Origin: Galerina marginata
Taxonomy: Eukaryota; Basidiomycota; Agaricomycetes; Agaricales; Galerinaceae
DNA: 64,000 bases
Reading direction: 5' to 3'
NCBI GenBank assembly: GCA_023014335.1
Contig: JAECYW010000016.1
Span: 1,240,001 to 1,304,000 of the forward strand
In this document: one piece after another, positions 21,989-31,026 of the stretch
Layout of the letters: every line of letters starts with the position of its first letter
Position numbering within the stretch: the stretch's first letter is position 1
Translations under genes and position numbers: made by a program
The notes under the pieces: generated by a model
The model's database searches: none
What the model was told of the DNA's origin: nothing
Seen by the model: only the letters and a program-made list of their open reading frames with translations

Positions 21989-24900
21989 TTAAGCGCCAAT
22001 ATGAACAAACATGATCCACCGATATAAGGGCACCCCGTTCCTCCTCATTTCCCGAATCGCCAAGCTGAGCGCCTCCGCTGAATCTCGAAAATCGGCAGGC
22101 TTCCCCGCGTTTCGGAACATATGCCTGTAAAACTCCTTTGAAATACTCGGCCCATCTTTATCGTTCATTTCCCATAATGTCCCAACAACGCTTCGAAAAC
22201 CACAAAACTGGAGAGCTGCTGCCAGATGAATGGTTTCATCTGGCGTGACGAGATCGCTGGCCACACTATGGCATGCTGATAGAAATGCTAATTCTGCATT
22301 TGGCAGTCGAGCCTGCATCAAATCTAGTAAAGTGAGGTGGCCACCATGCAACTGGAAGGATGCATGAAAGGGTTTATCTTTTTCCCCAAGATGACCGTGA
22401 CATGCGAAGTGAGCCCAGGAATGGTGCTGAAGAACACGAAGTACTGTTTTACGATTTGCCCGCGCACCGGTAATAACATCCACAGAATCAGCTAGTTGTT
22501 GAATAATACCAATTTCGTCCTGGATATTTGGGAGGTCCTCCCCAGGTTGGCCCACAACAACTAGCTTTGGAGCGACAGCCGGGGAAATTGGGTTAGACCT
22601 TGCTCTAATTAAGGCAGAAAGAGTTGGGGTATAGGAAGAGATGTAGAGGTCTGGGAGATTCTTTTCATTGGGACGGTATGGGCCAGCAGCATGAAGTGGT
22701 AGAGCACACAACCAAGATGTTGGGCACCACCAGATGCGACTCTTCTCCTGGACTCCCAACTTGGTTAGGGAACTAACCACAGGCAAAACAATATCATTCC
22801 ACAATTTCCGTAAAATTGGAACAAACTCTTTTGAAGAATAAGCATGAAGGCTGGCATCACGAGCAAGACCAAGTTCCTTAATAAGCTGTTTGAGGTCCTC
22901 AGGGCGCACATTCGGAAGGGTTACGAGAGTTGGCGGGGTCTCAGAATGGAGTATTATGGCATCGGAACGATATTCACTGATGTTAACGAGAATGACAGGG
23001 CCCTCTGCGGCAGCCGTCTGGAGGGTGGCAAATGGAACAGTTTGTAAGAAGTTGCGAAAACCTTCAACTTGCCGGACTCTCTCTACTGCTTTTTCCCAAT
23101 CTTCCGACAAAATACGATGGTTCCGTAACTGAGCATCCAAAGATGCTGGAAGCACAGGGCCGCCACCATCCAACGACCCAGAATTAGATGACAGCGCCAG
23201 CTGTTCGAGTTGCCTGCTTAAACTTTCAACCTGATCAGCAAGCTCACTATTGACTTGGCGGAGGTGGTCAAGTGGGTGTCTGTAGCCTTCAATCCTCGAC
23301 CACAGTATGGCCCTGCCCTGTTCAAGTAATTCCACAGCCATTACAAGGTTTCCAGCATCAATTGCAGCAGAAGCGGCATCACATGCCAGAGATTTTGGAA
23401 TTTTGGCACCAGAGAGGAATTTGTGCTGCGATTGAACAGTAGGGCGTGAAATGAAGCAGCGATCAAGAAGATGAAATGATACAACATAGGCACTTATGAT
23501 GGATCTGTAGTGATAACGCCGTGAACTAGCTGCCCAGTTGAGAGTGGCACGAAGCCGATCCCATGAGCTCGAGGACAAATTATGTGCTGCCTGTTCATAT
23601 AAAGTGAATGACTCATCTAGATCTGCAATTCGGTGCAACTGATCAAACCGAGTTTGAAGAGCATTGCTGAGGTTGTTGAGGGAATTGGAATGCTTTGGGT
23701 GGCCAGGAGGACAGAGAGCAAGTGCTTCGCGGTGGGATGTGATCACGTCCTCGAGATCCTCAATTCGGCCTAACTGACGAAACCGTGCTTCAAGAGCACT
23801 GGCGAGGTTATTGAGGGAACTGGAACGATTTGGGTGGCCAGGAGGACGGAGAGCGAGTGCTTCGCGGTGGGATGTGATCCCGTCCTCGAGATCCTCAATT
23901 CCGCCTAACTGACGAAACCGAGCTTCAAGAGCATTGGCGAGGTTGTTGAGGGAATCGGAACGATATGGATGGCCAGGAGGACGGAGAGCGAGTGCTTCGC
24001 GGTGGGATGTGATCGCGTCCTCGAGATCCTCAATTCCGCCTAACTGACGAAACCGAGCTTCAAGAGCATTGCCGAGGTTGTTGAGGGAATCAGAACGATT
24101 TGGGTGGCCAGGAGGACAGAGAGCGAGTGCTTCGCGGTGGGATGTGATCGCGTCCTCGAGATCCTCAATTCCGCCTAACTGACGAAACCGAGCTTGAAAA
24201 GCAGCGGCAAGGTTGATGAGAGAATCAGAACGACTTGGGTGGCCAGGAGGACGGAGAGCGAGTGCTTCGCGGTGGGATGTGATCGCGTCCTCGAGATCCT
24301 CAATTCCGCCTAACTGACCAAACCGAGCTTCAAGAGCATTGGCAAGGTTGTTGAGGGAATCAGAACGATTTGGGTGGCCAGGAGGATGGAGAGCGACTGC
24401 TTCGCGGTGGGATGTGATCGCGTCCTCGAGATCCTCAATTCCGCCTAACTGACGAAACCGAGCTTCAAAAGCAGTGGCAAGGTTGTTGAGGGAATCAGAA
24501 CGATTTGGGTGGCCAGGAGGACGGAGTGCAAGTGCTTCGCGGTGGCATGTGATCGCGTCCTCGAGATCCTCAATTCCGCCTAACTGACCAAACCGAGCTG
24601 CAAGAGCACTGGCGAGGTTGTTGAGGGAAATGGAACGATTTGGGTGGCCAGGAGGACGGAGAGCGAGTGCTTCGCGGTGGCATGTGATCGCGTCCTCGAG
24701 ATCCTCAATTCCACCTAACTGACCAAACCGAGCTTCAAGAGCATTGGCAAGGTTGTTGAGGGAATCAGAACGATTTGGGTGGCCAGGAGGACGGAGAGCG
24801 AGTGCTTTGCGGTGGGATGTGATCGCGTCCTCGAGATCTTCAATTCCGCCTAACTGACGAAACCGAGCTGCAAGAGCATTGGCGAGGTTGTTGAGGGAAT

Positions 24901-26059
24901 CAGAACGATTTGGGTGGCCAGGAGGACGGAGAGCGAGTGCTTCGCGGTGGGATGTGATCGCGTCCTCGAGATCCTCAATTCGGCCTAACTGACCAAACCG
25001 ATCTTCAAGAGCATTGGCGAGGTTGTTGAGGGAAATGGAACGATTTGAGTGGCCAGGAGGACAGAGAGCGAGTGCTGCGCGGTGGGATGTGATCGCATCT
25101 TCGAGATCCTCAATTCGGCCTAACTGACGAAACCGAGCTGCAAGAGCAATGGCGAGGTTGATGAGGGAATCAGAACGATTTGGGTGGCCAGGAGGACGGA
25201 GGGCAAGTACTTCGCGGTGGGATGTGATCGCGTCCTCGACATCCTCCATTCGACCTAACTGACGAAACCGAGTTTCAAGAGCATTGGCGACGTTGTTGAG
25301 GAAACCGGAACGATTTGGGTGGCCAGGAGGACACAGAGCGAGTGCTTCGCGGTGGTATGTGATCCTGTCCTCGAGATCCTCAATTCGGCCTAACTGACCA
25401 AACCGATCTTCAAGAGCATTGGCGAGGTTGTCGAGGGAATCGGAACGATTTGGGTGGCCAGGAGGACAGAGAGCGAGTGCTTCGTGGTGGGATGTGATCG
25501 CGTCCTCGAGATCCTCCATTCGACCTAACTGACAAAATCGAGCTTCAAGAGCATTGCCGAGATTGTTGAGGGAATAAGAACGATTTGGGTGGCCAGGAGG
25601 ATGGAGAGCGAGTGCTTCGTGGTGGTATGAGATGACCTCCTTGAGATCCTCAATTCGGCCTAACTGACGAAACCGAGCTTTAAGAGCATTGCCGAGGTTG
25701 TTGAGGGAATCGGAACGATTTGGGTGGCCAGGCGGACGGAGAGCGAGTGCTTCGCGGTGGGATGTGATCGCGTCCTCGAGATCCTCAATTCGGCCTAACT
25801 GACGGAACCGCGTTTGAAGAGCACTCGCGAGGTTGTGGAGGGAACTGGAACGATTTGGGTGGCCAGGAGGACAGAGAGCGAGTGCTTCGCGGTAGTAGGA
25901 GATCGCGTCCTCAAGATCCTCAATTTGGTCAAACTGTTCAAATCGAGTGTAAACGTCATAGGCAAGCTTTTCGAGGGAATGAGAACGCTTCGGGTGACCA
26001 GGAGGACAGAGATTGAGTATTACACGGCGAGTTCTGATCGTTTCGTCGAGTTTACTCAT
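21989..26059 (-). CDS. TPR-CHAT protease-like protein, copy A
   Basis: Large single-exon coding region: 1356 residues from the ATG at 26059 (MSKLDETIR), a start conserved in copy B. The frame is open another 47 codons upstream, but only from a GTG. Residues about 19-830 are 18 tandem 45-residue TPR-like units with the core 'PPGHPNRSDSLNNLANAL'. A linker with 'LLEQGRAILWSRIEGYR' follows, then a C-terminal CHAT (caspase/HetF-associated-with-TPR) peptidase domain. The predicted catalytic dyad is present: His1221 in 'WAHFACHGH' and Cys1263 in 'AFLSACHS', followed by 'HLAAALQFCGFRSVVGTLW'. CHAT proteases are caspase relatives that in bacteria are unleashed by partner sensors; fungal members are common in basidiomycetes but their targets are unknown. 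Repeat units are nearly identical, indicating recent homogenisation. Confidence 0.9.
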   Translation of the reverse strand: MSKLDETIRTRRVILNLCPPGHPKRSHSLEKLAYDVYTRFEQFDQIEDLEDAISYYREALALCPPGHPNRSSSLHNLASALQTRFRQLGRIEDLEDAITSHREALALRPPGHPNRSDSLNNLGNALKARFRQLGRIEDLKEVISYHHEALALHPPGHPNRSYSLNNLGNALEARFCQLGRMEDLEDAITSHHEALALCPPGHPNRSDSLDNLANALEDRFGQLGRIEDLEDRITYHREALALCPPGHPNRSGFLNNVANALETRFRQLGRMEDVEDAITSHREVLALRPPGHPNRSDSLINLAIALAARFRQLGRIEDLEDAITSHRAALALCPPGHSNRSISLNNLANALEDRFGQLGRIEDLEDAITSHREALALRPPGHPNRSDSLNNLANALAARFRQLGGIEDLEDAITSHRKALALRPPGHPNRSDSLNNLANALEARFGQLGGIEDLEDAITCHREALALRPPGHPNRSISLNNLASALAARFGQLGGIEDLEDAITCHREALALRPPGHPNRSDSLNNLATAFEARFRQLGGIEDLEDAITSHREAVALHPPGHPNRSDSLNNLANALEARFGQLGGIEDLEDAITSHREALALRPPGHPSRSDSLINLAAAFQARFRQLGGIEDLEDAITSHREALALCPPGHPNRSDSLNNLGNALEARFRQLGGIEDLEDAITSHREALALRPPGHPYRSDSLNNLANALEARFRQLGGIEDLEDGITSHREALALRPPGHPNRSSSLNNLASALEARFRQLGRIEDLEDVITSHREALALCPPGHPKHSNSLNNLSNALQTRFDQLHRIADLDESFTLYEQAAHNLSSSSWDRLRATLNWAASSRRYHYRSIISAYVVSFHLLDRCFISRPTVQSQHKFLSGAKIPKSLACDAASAAIDAGNLVMAVELLEQGRAILWSRIEGYRHPLDHLRQVNSELADQVESLSRQLEQLALSSNSGSLDGGGPVLPASLDAQLRNHRILSEDWEKAVERVRQVEGFRNFLQTVPFATLQTAAAEGPVILVNISEYRSDAIILHSETPPTLVTLPNVRPEDLKQLIKELGLARDASLHAYSSKEFVPILRKLWNDIVLPVVSSLTKLGVQEKSRIWWCPTSWLCALPLHAAGPYRPNEKNLPDLYISSYTPTLSALIRARSNPISPAVAPKLVVVGQPGEDLPNIQDEIGIIQQLADSVDVITGARANRKTVLRVLQHHSWAHFACHGHLGEKDKPFHASFQLHGGHLTLLDLMQARLPNAELAFLSACHSVASDLVTPDETIHLAAALQFCGFRSVVGTLWEMNDKDGPSISKEFYRHMFRNAGKPADFRDSAEALSLAIREMRRNGVPLYRWIMFVHIGA
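23573..26005 (-). repeat. 18-unit 135-bp coding repeat array (TPR units of copy A)
   Basis: Each unit is 135 nt (45 residues). On the plus strand the block 'tgggtggccaggagga' recurs every 135 bases with few changes. Central units differ by only a handful of bases, as expected from unequal exchange or gene conversion within the array. Confidence 0.9.
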
Positions 26060-26234
26060 CCCGTCGAACTGACCAAGATTAGAGAACCGCTTTGCATCAG
26101 CGAACTCAGGCTTTGCACATAATTGAGCATTAGCATACCTTAATACCAGGAATTGACGTCTCGTTCCACAGTAAAGATGGAAACTTGAGAGCAACGACAC
26201 TGATCACCCCAATCCAGAATCCTGTGGCACATCT

Positions 26235-26262
26235 GGTTCGGCGGCTTTCAGCCGGACCGAAC
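26235..26262. promoter_or_regulatory. Palindrome upstream of CHAT gene A
   Basis: An inverted repeat of the form GGTTCGGCGGCT-ttc-AGCCGGACCGAAC (one unpaired base per side) lies about 176-203 nt upstream of the predicted start. The same element stands at 34587-34614 before copy B. It contains CGG...CCG triplets in inverted orientation, the arrangement bound by fungal Zn(II)2Cys6 factors; that role is an inference. Confidence 0.5.
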
Positions 26263-26839
26263 TGCAACTTTACCGACAACCAACCGACAACCCTCCCAAG
26301 AGACACGCAACAAACAGGCCAAGGAGATGAGATATGTAAGCTATTTATCTATGTACAGTTTATAAGGAATAAAAAGTACAATTTCAAGCTTTCTGCTCTC
26401 TACTTTCCGTCGTTTATCCAGCTTGTCCGCCTCTCCTCCCCTCCCGACCCTGGTATAAGTACGTATATGTATCTGTACACGATTTCTCTATGAAATCCAT
26501 ACCGACCATCCATCCACGAACACAGCGTATGTGGCAATCGGACTCGTCGAGCAGTCCAAGGGCCACGTACTTAGGAACGACCATGTTCTTCTAAATGGCG
26601 ATGATGTCGATGATCGGTAGTTGACCTGTGGTAGACAGTAGCCAGCGAGTTGTGAATATTGCTAAAAAATGAGGTAAAATGATGGCTTCGCTATGAGCCT
26701 TGGAAGTCCGGAATATCCACTGGAAGACGCGGGGGCCAGTTACCCCAAAAAAGTACACATGGACAATGAGCTCAAGCTCAAGAGCCCGCTCCCGCCGCCC
26801 CTCCCCTCCGTGCAGCCAACAACCGAGCCGGCGCCCTCT

Positions 26840-27560
26840 TCATGCTCTCTTCAACTCCGGACTCTCCCACGTCGCCGAGTTTTCAGAGGCAGAAGCAGAA
26901 GCAGACCCAAGCACAGACACGAGCAACGCGCTCTCATACGAAGCCCCCTTCACATGCCTGTCTATCCCTATCCCCGACACAGACACAGGAGCAGGAGCAG
27001 AGCTGGGCACGAAGGCAGCAGCCACGGGGGTATACGACGTCGAGGGCAAGCCGTACGCTGTGCCAGGGGCAGAGCTCGCCCGGCGCGGAGAGACGGAGAG
27101 CGAGAACGAGCCCAAAGTCGAGGCACGGACGTCGTAGAGCCCCAGTCCGACGACGGACGAGGGTGTGGGGCGGGATGATGTTATGCGGCCCCGCCTGCGC
27201 CTTCAGACCTTTTCCAAGAGTCTTCCTCCCACCCGCCGCGCCCGTCGTCGACTCGACCTCCTGCGCCTCGTTCATGACGACCACCTCGGACTGTAAGACC
27301 CGGCGGCCCTGCTCGATGAGCATGCCGAGCTTGTCGCCTATCCAGTCTATCTAGAAGAAAGGGGTGGATGGTCAACGTGTTTGAACTTTTCCTTGAGAAG
27401 AACAGGCCTACCTTGTCTTCGACCTCTGTCTGCTCTACCCCTTCTAGACCTGCATCATCCACCTCCGCCCTCGCAACGTATCTCTCACGCGGCTGGCACA
27501 TGGAACCTGTACTCGAATAATTGTATTGATGGCTTCCCAACAGGTCTCTTGGAGCTCGCC
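26840..27560 (-). CDS. Hypothetical protein fragment (unit A), ends uncertain
   Basis: I do not recognise the family. Coding character is suggested by a joined reading across a 61-nt intron (27351-27411, GTAGGC..TTCTAG): '...GLEGVEQTEVEDK' followed by 'IDWIGDKLGMLIEQGRRVL'. The same two segments and intron occur in unit B with conserved residues ('VEGVEQTEVQYK', 'MDWIGGRLGMLIEQGRRAL'). Further downstream 'GTAYGLPSTSYTPVAAAF' and 'RHVKGASYESALLVS' are also matched in unit B after an indel. Neither a start codon nor a firm C-terminus can be assigned. It could be a real short gene or a decaying one. Confidence 0.35.
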
Positions 27561-28384
27561 GCCTTTTTGGCCTTGGTACTTGGACAAATTTGGGCGCGGT
27601 TGCACGGTGTGATAGGAACGACAGGCAGTTGATCGATGGCCTTCCCTGCGCCGGGGTCGTATGACAGTAGTGGCATTTGTTGGTCGATGTCGAGTCAATG
27701 ATTCTCGCTTGGGTGGCCCGAAACGACACCGATCGTCGTCTCCTTAACCCATGCTGAAGCAGAATGCCTCGAGAACTAGCAGCAGCACACAACTCGGTGC
27801 TGCTGCTAGCGTGCTCGCTCTGCCTCCTACACAGGTTCCGAGGACCAGTAGCACTAGGCTACCGAGGCTGCTGCTTCACTTTGGCACCATCATGCCCTCT
27901 CAGCGCCGGCAGTAGGTCTTGTCACTGCTGGCGCCGCTCGTCGTTGTTACGGTAGCAATGGTGGCCTGCTATTGCTGGTCGTCGTGGTCGTCGGTTCCGC
28001 TTCTCAGTGAGGAGGGGTGTCGAAATATGGCGTTGGATGGGGCGCTGCTTAAGGGCCAGAGCAGCAGCATGAGAAGCAGCATGAACAGGTGCTGTAGCTG
28101 GCTCTCTGCTTCACACCATTGCAGGTCCCAACAGCTTACTACTGGTGGCGTCACTCATCGTGTTCGAGGATTGGAGTGGGGGACAGCGCAGCGTTGCGAA
28201 ACACCATCGCTCAGTTTCGAGGCAGAAGTGGCGTCGGCGAGAGTGTAGTCGCGAGTAAGACAGATAACGGTGGGTTCCAAACACGCGGCTCCATATGTAC
28301 GACCCAGGGAGACAGCAGATACACCTTCCACCGGGCTGGAAGGTTCAACCGAGGAAACAGAGAGGAGTGGAGGTATTGCCGGAA

Positions 28385-29075
28385 TTCCAAGCAATGGGCA
28401 TGATTTTGTCTTCGGCAGTGAAAATCTAGGCAGGCCATTATGGATGTAGAGCCTTTCGAATGAGAGAAGTACTTACGTCTTGTACTTTAATTATGGCGAC
28501 TTTCCAGCTAGCATCCACTAACGAAGCCCCAAAACGATTGCCAGCGAGGGAAGGGAGCACATCATTATCCCCTGTACGATGTCTTTGTAGAGGATCAGCC
28601 TTCAAGGCAGACAGCTTATGACTAGAGAGATCATAGTGATAAGCTGTGAAATTGTAACCTGAAGCGCAGGTCAGGAACTGCAAGATAGAAAATAGACCAC
28701 ATACTTCATGCGTGGCTTTCCTGAGACGACTATTCGCCTGGTTTTATCTGTGATGGAGCTACAAGGTGTTTATCGGACTAATAGAAACAGAAGGCTGTAT
28801 ATTCCTTTCCACCCGAGTTAAAGAGCTTGTTAATCGTCGTTTTGCCGTTGGTGCCAGCGCGCGTATCAGCTGAAAGAGGCACCACAGTTCTATAGAATGA
28901 CTGCAGCCTGCGATACTTCTTTTGCTGCTTGTTTTCAAGTCGATTTGAGTTCATCCAATGTCATTGGGTCCGACGGATCGCTCGCACGACGGAGAGTGTG
29001 ACTGAAAATGGAGTTGGCCAACATAGTACGCCGCAGGGCATCCGCCCAGATCGAGACCGTCGAAACCGCATAGTC
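28385..29075 (-). pseudogene. Eroded F-box gene remnant (unit A)
   Basis: Segments match the intact F-box gene at 46643-48638 in order. 'VSIWADALRRTMLANSIFSH' with 'SDPMTLDEL' matches 'VWKEALQRTVFTNSIFGPTF' with 'SDPMSLQEL'. 'SKQQKKYRRLQSFYRTVVPL', 'KEYTAFCFY' and 'YNFTAYHYDLSSHKLSAL' match later exons, and 'FTAEDKIMPIAW' matches the start of its last exon. Stops (for example after 'AFCFY') and missing blocks break the reading, and no F-box exon or propeller C-terminus is present. It is therefore a truncated, decayed copy carried within the duplication. Confidence 0.7.
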
Positions 29076-30152
29076 ACGGTGAAGACTGGCACGTCTTAAA
29101 TGAGAACGGTAACCCGGTTTTTGGAGTGAGGTTGATGTCGAGTCGAAATGAGCATGTTGTGTCAGCTTTCCCACAGATTTGCTACATAGTACTCGACCCA
29201 AATGTAGACAGCTCCGTCCTTATCGGCTGCTGTCAATCCTTTCAACCACCACATCTCCTCCAGCCGCGTCCACCTCCGTCCGCCGTCTCACAGCATCTGA
29301 CACGGCCGAAACGACGCCCAGCACCGCTCCGAGTGCCCCCCCCCCTCCAGGGATGTGGGCCGGAAACTGAGGAATTTGGGTGAGGTGGAAATCACCAGGT
29401 GTGTCGCGTCGCGCAAAAACAATCCTGTTTGGCACCTAACCCATACCCCACCACATCCCAGCTCCGGTTAGCCCATCGCCACCCCATGACGCCTCGCATA
29501 TGCCACCACGTTACATATTTGCGAGGCCCACCGCACGGCGACTCCCCACTCAGCGAGGAACCCGCCGCGCAGGTATCAACAGTACCAGCAAGAACCACCA
29601 CACGTCGATGCGCACCGGCGTAGCGGGCATTGTGCACGCTGTAAAACCGCAAGAGGGACCCCACGTCGGCGCGGCTATGCAAGGTATGTATGTTTAAAGA
29701 CTCGGTGTCATCGAAGCTTGCTGAACATTTATTTTTATTCATTTACTTTATCATATTTTGATCATAGAAATTCACCTTTACATCGCCTTCATATCGAGCT
29801 CGAACGGGCATGATCAATGCCATCGGAACGCCAGCACCACCCACGACGATCTGCATCAGCAGCGAGGTTCTTGTTTTCGGTTGAGCAATGGCATAATTCT
29901 GCTGCTGCACAGATTGCGAGAGGAAGGTGATGCGAGTTGGCTGATATCATTACTGGCGCTCGTCCTTTCTCTTAAACCGCGGTCCAATCATCGGTGGAGA
30001 GGACGTGATGGGTCGTTCCTCAACTAACGTTCATCCCATCGTTGGTTGAGAGGAAGACTGCTACGACCCACGTAGCACCTCTGCCATCTGCTTTCGACAT
30101 TGACTTCAATACCAGCAGCAGGGGTACAGAATGGTGGGCACGATGGCACTTA

Positions 30153-30457
30153 GCTGGCGACAGCAGCAAAGAGCGAGGCGAGTCGTCTGCCTCCCGCCCC
30201 CACTACTAGTGCTGGTTCCGGCTCGTCAACGAGGGCCCTGGGATATATAGGATGAGTTTAACTGGGTTTGGTCTTACCGGAGGCGCTTTTTAAAACGACT
30301 CCGGTAAGACCGTAAACGTATTAACTGATATATTAGATTGTAAAGTAGGTTCTAAATACACCATATATTTTCTACTGTGTTGTTTTCGTCTCTTCGTCTG
30401 CATGAAGCCGGCTCAAACACTTAATTATCACCTTGCAAGCTGTCAAAGCAAGAAATG
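30153..30457. repeat. ~300-bp hairpin repeat, first copy in unit B
   Basis: Corresponds to 21354-21660 of unit A. Its hairpin arms are at 30273-30282 and 30299-30308 (CTTACCGGAG/CTCCGGTAAG, perfect). Confidence 0.65.
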
Positions 30458-30753
30458 GCTGGCGGCAGCAGCAAGGAGCCAGCCGAGTCTTCTGCCTTCC
30501 GCCCCCACTGGTGCTGGTTTCGGCTCTCCAACAAGGGCCTTGAGATATAAACGATAAGTTTAACTGAGTTTGGTCTTACTGGAGGCGCTTTTTAAAAGGA
30601 CTCCGGTAAGACAGTAATCATATTAACTGATATACCCGATTGTAAATTAGGCTCTAAATACACCATATATTTTTTGCTTTGTGTTGTTTTCGTCTCTTCG
30701 TCTGCATAAAGCCGGCTCAAACACTTATCACCTTGCAAGTTGTTAAGGTGAGA
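30458..30753. repeat. ~300-bp hairpin repeat, second tandem copy in unit B
   Basis: Direct tandem copy of 30153-30457, absent from unit A. The hairpin spans 30575-30610 and has one mismatch (CTTACTGGAG against CTCCGGTAAG). The copy ends with 'aagttgttaaggtgagata', which unit A also has, so it may be the older form. Confidence 0.65.
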
Positions 30754-31026
30754 TACTTATATTGTACGTTTCGTCGAGAACTTGATTGATGCAGCACGAG
30801 GCTCACACAGGTGACAAAGTATGCCTGACGCTCATTACTCCTTTCAGCTCTGTCCATTGAAAGTCAAATACTCCAGTAAATCCTATCCAGATCCTATTGT
30901 GAGGTATCCATGGCAAAATTCAATATATAAATAAAAGTCCTAGCAAATAATAGGTCAGCAACAAGTCTTCAATATGGTTGGAGAGTAGTTACCAAGGTTT
31001 GTGATCCACACAGTAAGAGGCCATAT

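Larger units (their letters stand above)
20317..29085. repeat. Segmental tandem duplication, unit A (about 8.8 kb)
   Basis: Unit A is matched in the same order and orientation by 29098-37335. It begins near 'gagaacggtaacc' and ends near 'cggtgaagact'. It holds about 1.7 kb of non-coding flank (20317-21988), a TPR-CHAT gene (minus), a coding-like segment and an F-box remnant (minus). Divergence is visible throughout, including many substitutions and indels, so the duplication is not very recent. Borders were judged by eye and may be off by tens of bases. Confidence 0.8.

Noticed and set aside
23573..26005. Non-coding satellite
   Set aside because: The 135-bp period keeps one open frame over the whole length with TPR-like residues, so it is a coding repeat.
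26693..27178. Plus-strand Arg/Pro-rich open frames in both duplication units
   Set aside because: Conservation between units follows the minus-strand frame; the plus-strand frames are compositional shadows.
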